In this document: positions 18,490 through 27,140 of the stretch, one piece after another | How positions within the stretch are numbered: the stretch's first letter is position 1 | Layout of the letters: each line of letters opens with the position of its first letter | Origin: Micromonospora vinacea | GTDB taxonomy: Bacteria; Actinomycetota; Actinomycetes; Mycobacteriales; Micromonosporaceae | Assembly (NCBI RefSeq): GCF_015751785.1 | Contig: NZ_JADOTY010000001.1 | Location: 2,914,001-2,978,000, forward strand | Direction: 5' to 3' | DNA: 64,000 nucleotides | The notes under the pieces: generated by a model | What the model was told of the DNA's origin: nothing | Database searches by the model: none | The model's input: the letters and a program-made list of their open reading frames with translations, nothing else | Translations under genes and position numbers: made by a program

Positions 18490-18643
18490 CGGCGCGAACG
18501 ATACGCCCCTGTGGGCCGTACTCGATGACGATGACAAGTCGGCGTACCGTCGGGTCGCAGTCAGCGTCGGCCCCGCGCCCCGGCGTAGGCTTGAGCCCCG
18601 GAGTGTTGTTCCCCACAGATCCGTCATTACAAGGAGTCGCCCC

Positions 18644-19789
18644 GTGACCGCCGGTCGCCCGCCCCGCGTGCTCATCGACGCCACGAGTGTCCCCGCCGAC
18701 CGTGGTGGTGTCGGTCGATACGTCGACGGTCTGCTCGGTGCCCTCGGCAAGGTGTGCGGGTCGGGGGTGGAGCTGGCAGTGGTCAGCCTCCGCACCGACC
18801 TGGAGCGTTACACCCGCATGCTGCCCGGCGCGGAGATCATCCCCGCCCCGGCCGCCGTGGCGCACCGTCCGGCCCGGCTCGCCTGGGAGCAGACCGGCCT
18901 GCCGCTGCTCGCCCAGCAGGTCGGCGCGCAGGTGCTGCACTCGCCCTTCTACACCTGCCCGCTGCGGGCCGGGTGCCCGGTCACTGTCACCGTGCACGAC
19001 GCGACGTTCTTCACCGAGCCGGAGCACTACGACAAGTCCCGCCGCACGTTCTTCCGCAGCGCCATCAAGACCTCGATGCGGCGCGCCAACCGGGTGATCG
19101 TGCCCAGCAAGGCCACCCGTGACGAGCTGATCCGGCTGCTCGACGCCGACCCGACCCGCATCGACGTGGCCTACCACGGCGTCGACCAGGCTGCCTTCCA
19201 CGCTCCCACCGAGGAGGAGAAGGCCCGGGTGCGCGCGCGTCTGGGGCTGGGCAACAGCAGCTACGTCGCCTTCCTCGGGGCCAAGGAGCCGCGGAAGAAC
19301 GTGCCCAACCTGATCCGTGGGTGGGCGCGGGCGGTGGCCGACCGGGTCGACCCGCCGGCCCTGGTGATCGCCGGTGGGCAGGGGCACGACGAAGACATCG
19401 ACCGGGCGGTGGCCGAGGTCCCGTCGCACCTGCGTCTGCTGCGTCCCGGTTACCTGCGCTACGCCGACCTGCCGGGTTTCCTCGGCGGTGCCCTGGTCGC
19501 CGCGTACCCGTCCTACGGCGAGGGGTTCGGGCTGCCGATCCTGGAGGCGATGGCGTGCGCCGCCCCGGTGCTGACCACGCCCCGGCTCTCGCTGCCCGAG
19601 GTGGGCGGCGACGCGGTCGCGTACACCTCGGAGGACCCGGAGCAGATCGCCACCGACCTGGCCGCCCTGCTCGACGACGAGCAGCGGCGGTTGTCGCTGG
19701 CGAAGGCCGGGTTCGACCGGGCCAAGGAGTTCACCTGGGAGTCCAGCGCCGAGGTGCACATCGCCGCATGGAGTCGCGCCCGCTCCTGA
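18644..19789 (+). CDS. Glycosyltransferase family 4 (retaining, GT-B fold)
   Basis: 381 residues from GTG 18644, with AAGGAG seven bases ahead. The N-terminal domain has GGVGRYVDGLL. The C-terminal donor site has FLGAKEPRKNVPNLI and the E-x7-E motif GEGFGLPILEAMACAAPV, typical of GDP- or UDP-sugar retaining transferases of the WbaZ/PimB type. The mannose-1-phosphate guanylyltransferase gene 63 bases downstream suggests GDP-mannose as donor, which is an inference. Likely acts at the inner face of the membrane in polysaccharide or glycolipid assembly. Confidence 0.85.
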   Translation: MTAGRPPRVLIDATSVPADRGGVGRYVDGLLGALGKVCGSGVELAVVSLRTDLERYTRMLPGAEIIPAPAAVAHRPARLAWEQTGLPLLAQQVGAQVLHSPFYTCPLRAGCPVTVTVHDATFFTEPEHYDKSRRTFFRSAIKTSMRRANRVIVPSKATRDELIRLLDADPTRIDVAYHGVDQAAFHAPTEEEKARVRARLGLGNSSYVAFLGAKEPRKNVPNLIRGWARAVADRVDPPALVIAGGQGHDEDIDRAVAEVPSHLRLLRPGYLRYADLPGFLGGALVAAYPSYGEGFGLPILEAMACAAPVLTTPRLSLPEVGGDAVAYTSEDPEQIATDLAALLDDEQRRLSLAKAGFDRAKEFTWESSAEVHIAAWSRARS

Positions 19790-19852
19790 CCGCCAGTGCC
19801 GCTGCCGGTGACCCGTGCCACTTCCTGCAGGTACGTCGGGCATGATGTGCGG

Positions 19853-20944
19853 ATGCTCTATGCGGTCATTCCGGCAGGTGGCAGTGGCACGAGGTTGTGG
19901 CCGTTGTCCCGCGCTGGCCATCCCAAGTTCCTCCATCCACTGACCGGCACCAGCGCCTCGCTGCTCCAGGCGACAGTGGAACGGCTCGCGCCGCTGACCA
20001 CACCGGATCGGACCCTTGTGGTCACCGGTGCCGCGCACGTCGCGGCGGTGGCCCGGCAGTTGACCGTGCTGCCGGAGGAGAACATCCTGGTCGAGCCCTC
20101 TCCCCGGGATTCCTGCGCGGCGATCGCGTTGGCCGCCGCGGTGATCGCGGCGCGCGACCCGAACGCGGTGATGGGCAGCTTCGCGGCCGACCACCTGATC
20201 CGCGACCCGGACAGCTGGGTCTGCACGGTCCAGGAGGCGGTCCGCGGCGCCGAGCAGGGCATGCTGATGACCGTTGGCATCACCCCGACCCGCGCGGAGA
20301 CCGGCTACGGCTACCTGGAGACCGGCGATCCGACCGAGGGTGTGCCGTGGCGGCCGGTGGCCGAGTTCAAGGAGAAGCCGGCCACCGAGGTCGCCGAGGC
20401 GTACGTCCGTTCGGGCCGGCACCTGTGGAACGCCAGCATGTTCGTGTGGCGGGTCGACGTCTTCCTCGCCGAGCTGGCCCGCCAGCAGCCGGCGCTGCAC
20501 GCCGGTGTCGCGGCGATCGCCGCCGCCTGGGGCACCCCGGAGCAGGACGAGGTCCTGGGCGCGATCTGGCCGACCCTGCCGAAGATCTCCGTCGACTACG
20601 CGGTCATGGAGGGCGCGGCCACGGCGGGTCGCGTCGCGACGGTGCCGGGCGACTTCGGCTGGAACGACGTCGGTGACTTCCACACCCTCGGCGACGTGCT
20701 GCCCGCCGACGAGGCGGGCAACGTGGTGCTCGGCACGGAGGCCAAGCCGGGTGTGCTGCTGCGGGACAGCAGCAACCTCGTGGTCGTGCCGCAGTCGGGT
20801 CGGTTGGTGGCCGTCCTCGGTCTGCGCGACCTGATCGTGGTGGACACCCCGGACGCGGTGCTGGTCTGCCCACGTGACCGGGCGCAGGACGTCAAGTCCC
20901 TGGTCGACGAGCTCAAGGAGCGAGGCGAAGAGGGCTACGTCTGA
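19853..20944 (+). CDS. manC: Mannose-1-phosphate guanylyltransferase
   Basis: Makes GDP-mannose from mannose-1-phosphate and GTP. 363 residues. The nucleotide loop is PAGGSGTRLWPLSR near the N-terminus. Sugar-binding motifs include GSFAADHLI, ETGYGYLE, FKEKP and WNASMFVW. It lacks the phosphomannose isomerase domain of bifunctional enzymes. ATG 19853 follows CATGAT by six bases, with no ribosome site, so it may be leaderless; GTG 19847 is possible. The 3' end overlaps the convergent Nudix gene by 32 bases. Works with the manB product begun at 63.6 kb. Confidence 0.9.
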   Translation: MLYAVIPAGGSGTRLWPLSRAGHPKFLHPLTGTSASLLQATVERLAPLTTPDRTLVVTGAAHVAAVARQLTVLPEENILVEPSPRDSCAAIALAAAVIAARDPNAVMGSFAADHLIRDPDSWVCTVQEAVRGAEQGMLMTVGITPTRAETGYGYLETGDPTEGVPWRPVAEFKEKPATEVAEAYVRSGRHLWNASMFVWRVDVFLAELARQQPALHAGVAAIAAAWGTPEQDEVLGAIWPTLPKISVDYAVMEGAATAGRVATVPGDFGWNDVGDFHTLGDVLPADEAGNVVLGTEAKPGVLLRDSSNLVVVPQSGRLVAVLGLRDLIVVDTPDAVLVCPRDRAQDVKSLVDELKERGEEGYV

Positions 20945-21530
20945 GGGCGGCGAGGGCCGGTGCGACCAGTTGCACGGTCCCGCTGGCCAGCGGCTCGGGC
21001 AGCTGGTCCGTCGGGAACCAGCCCAGCGCCTCGGCCTCGTCGCTGACCTGCTCCACCGCCGACGGCGGGGCGAGCACGGCGAACCGGACGTCGTAGTGCG
21101 CCGAGCCGCCCTGACACTGCACCTGGTGCACGTCCACGTCGATCGGCACCGGGTCGATGTGCAGGCCGGCGATTCCGGACTCCTCGGTGGCCTCGCGGAG
21201 CGCGGCGGCGACCAGGGTCTGGTCGGTCGGCTCGCAGTGCCCGCCGAGCTGCACCCAACGCCCGAACTTGACGTGCAGGCAGAGCAGCACCCGGGAGCCG
21301 GTGGAGTCCAGCACCAACGCGCTGGCGGTGACGTGCCCCGGGCGGTGTTGCCGGCTCATCGCGACCGGGCCGGCGGTGAGCAGCGCGAGGGTCCGGTCCC
21401 GCGCGCTGGCCGCATCCGGGCTGGTGGGCTGCCAGCCCTCCAGCAACGCTGTGGCGTCGGCGTGCAGCGCCGCGTACGCCTCGGCGTCGGTCGTCTGGCC
21501 GTTCGGGCTGGTGATCACGATGTCAGGCAC
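20913..21530 (-). CDS. Nudix hydrolase
   Basis: 205 residues. The Nudix core is GGHCEPTDQTLVAAALREAT followed by EESGI; the REATEESG part is canonical, while the Gly-to-Glu spacing is off by one. An 80-residue N-terminal helical region precedes it. Probably cleaves a nucleoside-diphosphate-linked compound; the substrate is unknown. GTG 21530 is six bases from TACAGT, so the message is probably leaderless. Its promoter shares only 39 bases with the divergent neighbour. Confidence 0.85.
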   Translation of the reverse strand: MPDIVITSPNGQTTDAEAYAALHADATALLEGWQPTSPDAASARDRTLALLTAGPVAMSRQHRPGHVTASALVLDSTGSRVLLCLHVKFGRWVQLGGHCEPTDQTLVAAALREATEESGIAGLHIDPVPIDVDVHQVQCQGGSAHYDVRFAVLAPPSAVEQVSDEAEALGWFPTDQLPEPLASGTVQLVAPALAALRRSPLRLAP

Positions 21531-21536
21531 CCCGCC

Positions 21537-21563
21537 ACTGTACGAGCGTGTGCTCCGTACGCT
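21537..21563. promoter_or_regulatory. Back-to-back leaderless promoters
   Basis: TACGCT at 21558-21563 is six bases before GTG 21570 on the plus strand. TACAGT, read on the minus strand at 21542-21537, is six bases before GTG 21530. Both fit the actinobacterial -10 TANNNT. Their polymerase footprints would overlap completely. Confidence 0.5.
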
Positions 21564-21569
21564 GGCGCG

Positions 21570-22616
21570 GTGACCTTGCGACTCGTCGAATTCGTGGTGG
21601 CCGGTAACGAGGCCAGCGATCTGTTGCCGGTGCGGTCGGCGGCGCTGCTGCGCGCGTACGGTGCCCGAAGGGGCTTCTGGACGGTGCTGGACGAGGGGCC
21701 GGTGGAGCGCTGCCTCGCACTGCTGCTGGAGCGCGTTGACGGCGAGTGGACGGACCTGCACGTGCGGGCGGATGCCGGTGTGGAGAACGGGCGGACCGAG
21801 GACGGGGAGGCGCTGGCCCACCACGACGGCTGGGTGTACGTCTTCGGCTCCCACTTCGGCTCGAAAGCTGGTCCGCTGCGACCTCGGCGCGCCTTCGTGG
21901 CCCGGTTCCGGGAGGACGACGCGGCCACCGGGCCGGTGCCGGTGCACGTGGTGCGCAACTCGTTCCGACTGCACCGGGCGGTGAACGACGCCCTGGCCGC
22001 GTCCCCGTTCACCCTCCTGCCGGCGGGGGAGCGGGTGCGGGAACGGTTCATCGTGGAGACGCTGGCGCGGGGGACCGCCCGGGAGAAGAGCTGGGTGAGT
22101 CGGCTGGCCCCGGACGACCTGCCGTTGAACGTGGAGGCGGCGGCCTTCACCCCGGCCGGGACGGTGCTGCTCGGGCTGCGTTTCCCGGTCACCGACGCCG
22201 GTGAGCCGATCCTGGTCGAGGTGGCCGGTGTGCCGGGCATGTTCACGGCCGACCCGACGTGGCCGCGGGCGGTGGGGGCGTACGTGTTGACCGGGGTCAC
22301 CCCGCCGGGGCAGCTGACCGGCTTCCGCGCGATCACCCCGACGGTGGACGGCGGGTACGCGGCCGTGATCGGCTCGATCGACGCGCTGGGCAAGGGGTCG
22401 GTCCTGCTCGACGACCACCCGGGTGGGGGTGAGGTCACCTCCCGGCACGTCCGTTTCCGGCTTCCCGCCGGCGAGACCGGCGAGGAGCGTCGGCTCGTCG
22501 GGGAGGAGGTGGCGGACCTGGCGCCGTTCCATCACGTCGAGGGGGTGGCGGAGCTGGACGGGCGACCGTTCTACGTCACCGACGAGGACCATCGGGTCGC
22601 GCTCTGGGTCGGCTGA
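21570..22616 (+). CDS. Hypothetical protein, beta-rich, unknown function
   Basis: 348 residues from GTG 21570; the frame is open much further upstream but the Nudix gene occupies that DNA. There is no signal peptide or membrane segment. The sequence alternates short strands and turns (GWVYVFGSHFGSKAGPL, FVARFREDD, AAFTPAGTVLLGLRFPV, FHHVEGVAELDGRPFYVTD), which suggests a beta-propeller-like fold. I cannot place it in a family with certainty. Followed by a hairpin at 22640-22688. Confidence 0.75.
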   Translation: MTLRLVEFVVAGNEASDLLPVRSAALLRAYGARRGFWTVLDEGPVERCLALLLERVDGEWTDLHVRADAGVENGRTEDGEALAHHDGWVYVFGSHFGSKAGPLRPRRAFVARFREDDAATGPVPVHVVRNSFRLHRAVNDALAASPFTLLPAGERVRERFIVETLARGTAREKSWVSRLAPDDLPLNVEAAAFTPAGTVLLGLRFPVTDAGEPILVEVAGVPGMFTADPTWPRAVGAYVLTGVTPPGQLTGFRAITPTVDGGYAAVIGSIDALGKGSVLLDDHPGGGEVTSRHVRFRLPAGETGEERRLVGEEVADLAPFHHVEGVAELDGRPFYVTDEDHRVALWVG

Positions 22617-22639
22617 GTCGGCGCGGGGGGCGGATGACC

Positions 22640-22688
22640 GGACGGCACCTCCGCGGACCAAGGGCCGCAGACCCTCGTGGTGCCGTCC
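22640..22688 (+). terminator. Hairpin downstream of the beta-rich protein gene
   Basis: GGACGGCACC (22640-22649) pairs with GGTGCCGTCC (22679-22688) around a 29-nt loop that holds its own small GC pairs. It is 24 bases after the stop. No T-run follows directly. Confidence 0.5.
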
Positions 22689-22894
22689 GATCACCGGGGC
22701 CTCCCCGGTCCCGGTGCCCCGGCAGCGCGGGCGTCCAGGACGCGCGGCGCCGTGTTCGGGCATGGGAAGCATGCCGAACCGGCCCCGGAGGCGTCGAGGT
22801 TTTTCAGTCCAGGCTTAAAGATGGAGATTACTGCCGGCCAGGTAGAGTCGAACGGTCATCCGGCATCCCCCTGCCGGCGACACGGGAGCGCTCC

Positions 22895-23893
22895 ATGCTG
22901 AAGATCCACTTTTCTGGGGAGGACATCCTCCGAACCCGGGTGGCGCCGGCGGCGGACCCGGTCTGGGAGCTGGTCCTCAGCCTGCACGTGCTGCGCGGCC
23001 GCAGCCGCGACCCGTTGACGGCCAACTGGCGGCGCACCGTGGCCCGGGATCTGCGCCAGGACTCCGCCTCGGAGCAACTCCGCCTGCTCTTCGCGTTGAA
23101 CCCACCGCGTGGCTACTTCCCCGACTTCCTCACCCCGTACGCCAGCGTCGAGGGCTTCGAGGCCGGGCTGGACGCGCTGCGCCGTACGCCCGCCGAGCTG
23201 CTGCACCGCGACCTGAGCGTGCTGGCCGCCGAGAATCAGCTGCCCTCCTCGGCGGCCGCGCTGGCCCGGGGTGAGGCGTCGGCGCTGCACCACCTGGCCG
23301 ACTCGATGGAGCAGTACCGGTCCCTGGCGATCAGCCCGTACTGGAGTCGGATCCAGGCCGCGGTGGCGGCGGACCGCGCCCGGCGGGCGCGGGCGCTGCT
23401 CGACGGCGGTGTCGAGGGCCTGCTCACCAGCCTCCGACCGGCGATGCGCTGGGAGAGCGGGGTGCTGGAGGTCCGCAGTTATCCGCACAGCCGGGAGCTG
23501 CACCTGGACGGCCGTGGGTTGCTGCTGGTGCCGTCGTTCTTCTGCGCGGCCACCCCTGTCGCACTGCTCGACCCGGCGCTGCCACCGGTGCTGGTCTACC
23601 CGGTGGACCGGCTGGGCGCGCTGGTGTCGCCCGACGCCGGCGGCGGGTCCGCGTCCGGTGCCGCCCGCGAGTCACTCGCCGCGCTGCTGGGCCGAACCAG
23701 GGCGGCGGTGTTGCAGGCCAGCGACGAGGGCTGCACCACCGGCGAGGTCGCCCGCCAGCTCAACATCTCACCGGCGGCGGCGAGCCAGCACGCCACTGTG
23801 CTGCGCAACGCTGGCCTGCTGGTCAGCCACCGCGAACGCAACAGCGTGCTGCACACGTTGACCCCGCTGGGCCGGGCCATGCTTGACGCGTGA
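22895..23893 (+). CDS. DUF5937-type transcriptional regulator with ArsR-like winged helix
   Basis: 332 residues from ATG 22895, preceded by GGGAG. The N-terminal about 240 residues have the DUF5937 pattern (IHFSGEDILRTRVAPAADP, VLEVRSYPHSRELHLDGRG, LLVPSFFC). The C-terminal about 80 residues are a winged helix (GCTTGEVARQLNISPAAASQ, then LRNAGLLVSHRERN) of the ArsR type without the metal-site cysteines. Likely a one-component repressor with an unknown ligand. It stands alone, convergent with fbiB. Confidence 0.85.
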   Translation: MLKIHFSGEDILRTRVAPAADPVWELVLSLHVLRGRSRDPLTANWRRTVARDLRQDSASEQLRLLFALNPPRGYFPDFLTPYASVEGFEAGLDALRRTPAELLHRDLSVLAAENQLPSSAAALARGEASALHHLADSMEQYRSLAISPYWSRIQAAVAADRARRARALLDGGVEGLLTSLRPAMRWESGVLEVRSYPHSRELHLDGRGLLLVPSFFCAATPVALLDPALPPVLVYPVDRLGALVSPDAGGGSASGAARESLAALLGRTRAAVLQASDEGCTTGEVARQLNISPAAASQHATVLRNAGLLVSHRERNSVLHTLTPLGRAMLDA

Positions 23894-23940
23894 CCCGGCC
23901 GTTCCACACCGGGCGGGGCCGCGGCGTGCGCCGGGCTTCG

Positions 23941-24040
23941 GAGCGTGCGCTGGGCTTCAGGGCGCTCGCCGGGCTTCAGAGCGCGAGCGCGGCGCTCGCC
24001 GGGCTTCAGAGCGCGAGCGCGGCGCTTGCCGGGCTGCCGG
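23941..24040. repeat. Short tandem repeat, 30-bp unit
   Basis: Two exact 30-bp copies (23961-23990 and 23991-24020) of GGCGCTCGCCGGGCTTCAGA plus ten more bases, with decayed partial copies on both sides (from about 23925, and 24021-24040). The array covers the convergent 3' ends and holds the fbiB stop codon at 24006. Confidence 0.8.
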
Positions 24041-25091
24041 GCGGTGGCGGCAGCAGGGTCGACCCGACGCCCTCGGCGGCCAGGGCGGCGCGCAGCCGGT
24101 GCAGGTCGGCGCCGAAGCGGACCAGCCCGATCGGCTCGACGGGTGTCGGGGCCGAGCCGAGCAGCAGGGCGGCGCCGTCCGGCCAGCCGGGCATCTCGGC
24201 GACCAGGCCGGCGCGTACCTCGGCCTCGTCGACCACTGTGAAGACAGTGCCGGGGGCGACCACCTCGGCGACCGCGTCGATCGCCCGTCGCACCGCGCCC
24301 AGGTCGGCCGGCGTCGGGCCGGGACCGTCGGCCAGGGTGGCGGCGTCGGACAGCCCGGCGGCGCGGGCCTCGGCGGTACCGAGTGAGAACAGGTCCTGTG
24401 CCGCGTCGCGGATCAGCGCCCGCGCGCCACCGGCGTCGTCCGAGTCGGTGGCGGGCAGGTAGCCCCGCACCACAGCGACGGGCACCTGATCGCACTTGCC
24501 CTTGATCAGCTCGCCGGCGCCCGCCAGCTCGTCCACCACGGCCATCTGGGTCAACTGCAACTCGTTGCCGTACGGGTCGATCTCGCCCCGGTGGTCGCGG
24601 ATGGCCGGCATCCCGGCCACGCCGAGCGCCACGTCGGTGAGTCCGTTGCGCCAGGGCCGACCCATCGTGTCGCTGATGATCACGGCCAGGTCCAGGTCGT
24701 AGCGTTCCCGCAGCGCGTCCCGCAGAGCCCGCGCCGAGGCATCCGGGTCGACAGGCAGCAGCACCAGCTGGGTCTTGTCCACGTTCGACGCGTCGATCCC
24801 CGCCGAGGCCATCACGAAGCCGTGATGGGTCTGCACGATCCGGGTCGCACCCCGGCTGGCGACCACCCGGGCGGTCTCACCGGCCAGGACGTCGTCCCGT
24901 GCGGCCAGCCGTTCCGGCCCGTCCGCCGGCACGTCGACCAGTCGCCCCTCCGCCTTGGAAACGATCTTGCTGGTCACCACCAGCACGTCGCCGTTGCGCA
25001 GCCACGGCGCGGCGGTCGCGATCACCGCGGCCAGGTCGTCGCCCTCGGTCACGTGGCCGATGCCGAGCACCGGCAGAATCTCCAGCCTCAC
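24006..25091 (-). CDS. fbiB: Coenzyme F420-0:L-glutamate ligase (CofE domain), short form
   Basis: Adds gamma-linked glutamates to F420-0 using GTP. 361 residues. The CofE domain (about 1-245) starts VRLEILPVLGIGHVTEGDDL and has LVVTSKIVSKAEGR, AVIISDTMGRPWRNG and GEIDPYGNEL. Mycobacterial FbiB is about 448 residues, with a C-terminal FMN-binding nitroreductase domain that reduces dehydro-F420-0. Here only about 115 residues follow and I see no flavin-binding signature, so that domain is missing or eroded. GTG 25091 overlaps the fbiA stop (GTGA). The tail runs into the 30-bp tandem repeat. Confidence 0.88.
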   Translation of the reverse strand: MRLEILPVLGIGHVTEGDDLAAVIATAAPWLRNGDVLVVTSKIVSKAEGRLVDVPADGPERLAARDDVLAGETARVVASRGATRIVQTHHGFVMASAGIDASNVDKTQLVLLPVDPDASARALRDALRERYDLDLAVIISDTMGRPWRNGLTDVALGVAGMPAIRDHRGEIDPYGNELQLTQMAVVDELAGAGELIKGKCDQVPVAVVRGYLPATDSDDAGGARALIRDAAQDLFSLGTAEARAAGLSDAATLADGPGPTPADLGAVRRAIDAVAEVVAPGTVFTVVDEAEVRAGLVAEMPGWPDGAALLLGSAPTPVEPIGLVRFGADLHRLRAALAAEGVGSTLLPPPPGSPASAALAL

Positions 25092-26035
25092 GTCAACTCC
25101 ACCGCGGCGCGGACCATGGCCGCCGTCGCCGCCTCGTCGGTCATCCGCAGCGGCACCGCGCGGACCGTCACCTCGGGCACAACAGTGCCCGCGTCCTCCT
25201 CGGCCACCAGCCAACCGTCGAGCAGACCGCCGCTGGCCCTGCCGCCGTAGAGGCGACCCACCCCCGCCGCGCTGCACTCGACACCGAGCACTGCCAGACA
25301 ACGGTCGGCCATCCCCCGTACCGGGGCGCCGCCGATGATCGGGGAGACACCCACCACCGGCGCCGGGCCGTCCGCCACGGCCTCACGCAGCCCCGGTACG
25401 GCCAGCACCGGCGCGACGCTCACCACCGGGTTGCTCGGTGCGATCAGCACCAGGTCGGCCGAGGCGATCGCGTCCAGCACCCCGGGTGCCGGCTTCGCCG
25501 TCTCCGCGCCGACGAACACGAACCGCTGAGTGGGGATGTCGGCCCGGTACCGCACCCACCACTCCTGGAAGTGGATCGCCCGCTGACCCTCGTCGTCGTC
25601 GACCACGGCATGGGTCTCCAGACGGTCGTCCGTCGCCGGCAACAGGCGTACGCCCGGCTCCCAGCGGCTGGCCAACGCCTCGGTGACCGCGCTCAACGGG
25701 TAACCGCCGTTGAGCATGGTGCTGCGGACCAGGTGGGTGGCGATGTCCTTGTCACCGAGGCCGAACCAGGTCGGCTGTGCCCCGTACGCGGCCAACTCCT
25801 GCTTGACGGTCCAACTCTCGCCGACCCGACCCCAGCCCCGTTCCGGGTCGGCGCCCCCACCGAGCGTGTACATCACGCTGTCCAGGTCGGGGCAGATCTT
25901 CAACCCGTGTAACCACAGGTCGTCGCCGACGTTGACCACGGCGGTCACCTCCGCGCCGACGTCACGGGCGTACGCCCGGACCCCGAGCAGGAACCGGGCG
26001 CCGCCGATGCCGCCGGCCAGAACCACGATGCGCAT
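25088..26035 (-). CDS. fbiA: 2-phospho-L-lactate/phosphoenolpyruvate transferase of F420 synthesis
   Basis: CofD/FbiA joins the activated phospho-acid (enolpyruvyl in actinobacteria) from its GDP adduct to Fo. 315 residues. The nucleotide loop MRIVVLAGGIGGARFLLGV is at the N-terminus. Other motifs are VVNVGDDLWLHGLKICPDLD, WFGLGDKDIATH, and the GDP-binding LIAPSNPVVSVAPVLAVPG with PIIGGAPVRGMA. I prefer ATG 26035 because GAGG lies nine bases upstream; ATG 26044 is in frame. It is the first gene of fbiA-fbiB and divergent from a membrane-protein gene. Confidence 0.92.
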   Translation of the reverse strand: MRIVVLAGGIGGARFLLGVRAYARDVGAEVTAVVNVGDDLWLHGLKICPDLDSVMYTLGGGADPERGWGRVGESWTVKQELAAYGAQPTWFGLGDKDIATHLVRSTMLNGGYPLSAVTEALASRWEPGVRLLPATDDRLETHAVVDDDEGQRAIHFQEWWVRYRADIPTQRFVFVGAETAKPAPGVLDAIASADLVLIAPSNPVVSVAPVLAVPGLREAVADGPAPVVGVSPIIGGAPVRGMADRCLAVLGVECSAAGVGRLYGGRASGGLLDGWLVAEEDAGTVVPEVTVRAVPLRMTDEAATAAMVRAAVELT

Positions 26036-26050
26036 GTCGACCATCCTCGC

Positions 26051-26101
26051 GCACGTGACGCCTCCGATCCGTGGGTGGCCCGCGAGACTAGGCTCACGTG
26101 C
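26051..26101. promoter_or_regulatory. Divergent promoter flanked by GCACGTGA/TCACGTGC
   Basis: GCACGTGA (26051-26058) and its exact complement TCACGTGC (26094-26101) are centred about 43 bases apart, close to four helical turns. Overlapping -10-like hexamers lie at the second one's edge: TAGGCT (26089-26094, plus) and TAGTCT (26090-26085, minus). A dimeric regulator bound at both could control fbiA and the membrane-protein gene together. Confidence 0.45.
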
Positions 26102-26133
26102 ACCCTGTCCGTTGATGCCCCGAGGGGGAACTC

Positions 26134-27126
26134 GTGACCAGCCCCGCCGAGCCCGCGTCCGCCGACGCGTCGCAGGCCCGCCAGCTGACCAAGCCACTAC
26201 GGGAGCTCGCCGCGCTCGCGCTGCTTGGTGCCAACGCCGTGTTCCTCTTCGTGGGCCTGCTCCGGCTGATCGCCCCGAACGACTACAGCTCCTTCACCGA
26301 CCGGGCGGGCAGCGCCTTCTACGCGTTCATCGGGGTGGAGGCGGTGGGTCTGCCACTGCTGGCGGTGCTGCTGGCCACGCACATCTCGCCGGTGCTGGCG
26401 AAGGCGAAGCTGATCACGCAGGCAGCTGTCGTCGAGTACGCGGTCAGCGCCCTGTTCGGCACGCTGACCATGCTGATCTGGACGGTGGGCCGACTGGCCG
26501 AGGCCGAGGTGCTCGACGCGCTGCTCGGTGTGCTCACCCGGTTCGCCTGGATGGTGATCTTCGCGGTCGCCGCCTGGGTGGTCTACACCATCTGGCGCGC
26601 CCACTACTACGTGCCGCGACCCAAGCCCCAGCCGGGCGTCTACGGCCAGCCGCAGCCGGGCTGGCCGCAGCAGCAGGGTGGGTGGCCGGCCCCGGGTCAG
26701 CCCGGCGGCCAGCCGCAGGGTGGATGGCCCGCCCCCGGCCAGCCGGGCGGCTACCCGCAGGCGGGTGGTTACCCGCAGGCCGGCCAGTACGGCCAGCCGT
26801 CGCCGCCGTTCCAGGCACCGCAGTCCGCGCCGCCGTTCCAGGCACCGCAGTCGGCTCCGCCGCACCCGCAGTCCGTGCCGCCGTTCCAGGCACCGCAGTC
26901 CGCGCCGCCGTTCCCGCAGTCCGGGCCCCCGGCGAACCCCGCCCCGCAGTCGGCGCCGCCGTCCCCGGCCGCGCCGCCGTTCGGGCAGCCGCCGTCGGCC
27001 GACCCCACTCAGGCCATTCCGCGTCAGTCCGCCGACCCGACCGAGGTCATCTCCCACCCCACCGACCCGGACACCGACCGGACCCAACACATCAAGCCCA
27101 ACGACCACCCCGACCAGCCCCGCTGA
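26134..27126 (+). CDS. Four-helix membrane protein with Pro/Gln-rich repeat tail
   Basis: 330 residues from GTG 26134 after CGAGGGGG. Four membrane segments (near residues 25-47, 67-90, 97-118 and 130-152) form a compact domain. A long low-complexity tail follows, first PGQPGG and GGWPAPGQPGG units, then three copies of FQAPQSAPP/FQAPQSVPP type, ending in a charged segment. Such tails are common on actinobacterial membrane proteins that meet division or secretion machinery, but I cannot assign this one. Divergent from fbiA. Confidence 0.8.
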   Translation: MTSPAEPASADASQARQLTKPLRELAALALLGANAVFLFVGLLRLIAPNDYSSFTDRAGSAFYAFIGVEAVGLPLLAVLLATHISPVLAKAKLITQAAVVEYAVSALFGTLTMLIWTVGRLAEAEVLDALLGVLTRFAWMVIFAVAAWVVYTIWRAHYYVPRPKPQPGVYGQPQPGWPQQQGGWPAPGQPGGQPQGGWPAPGQPGGYPQAGGYPQAGQYGQPSPPFQAPQSAPPFQAPQSAPPHPQSVPPFQAPQSAPPFPQSGPPANPAPQSAPPSPAAPPFGQPPSADPTQAIPRQSADPTEVISHPTDPDTDRTQHIKPNDHPDQPR

Positions 27127-27140
27127 GTCCGCACCGGTAG

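Noticed and set aside
17741..20683. 980-codon open frame on the minus strand
   Set aside because: It covers the TIGR03089, glycosyltransferase and guanylyltransferase genes in a shadow frame; the protein is Arg/His/Gly-rich and matches no family.
23941..24040. CRISPR-like repeat
   Set aside because: Units are directly adjacent with no spacers, decay at both ends, and there are no cas genes.
26640..26950. CRISPR or intergenic repeat array
   Set aside because: The periodicity is in-frame Pro/Gln/Gly-rich coding sequence of the membrane-protein tail.
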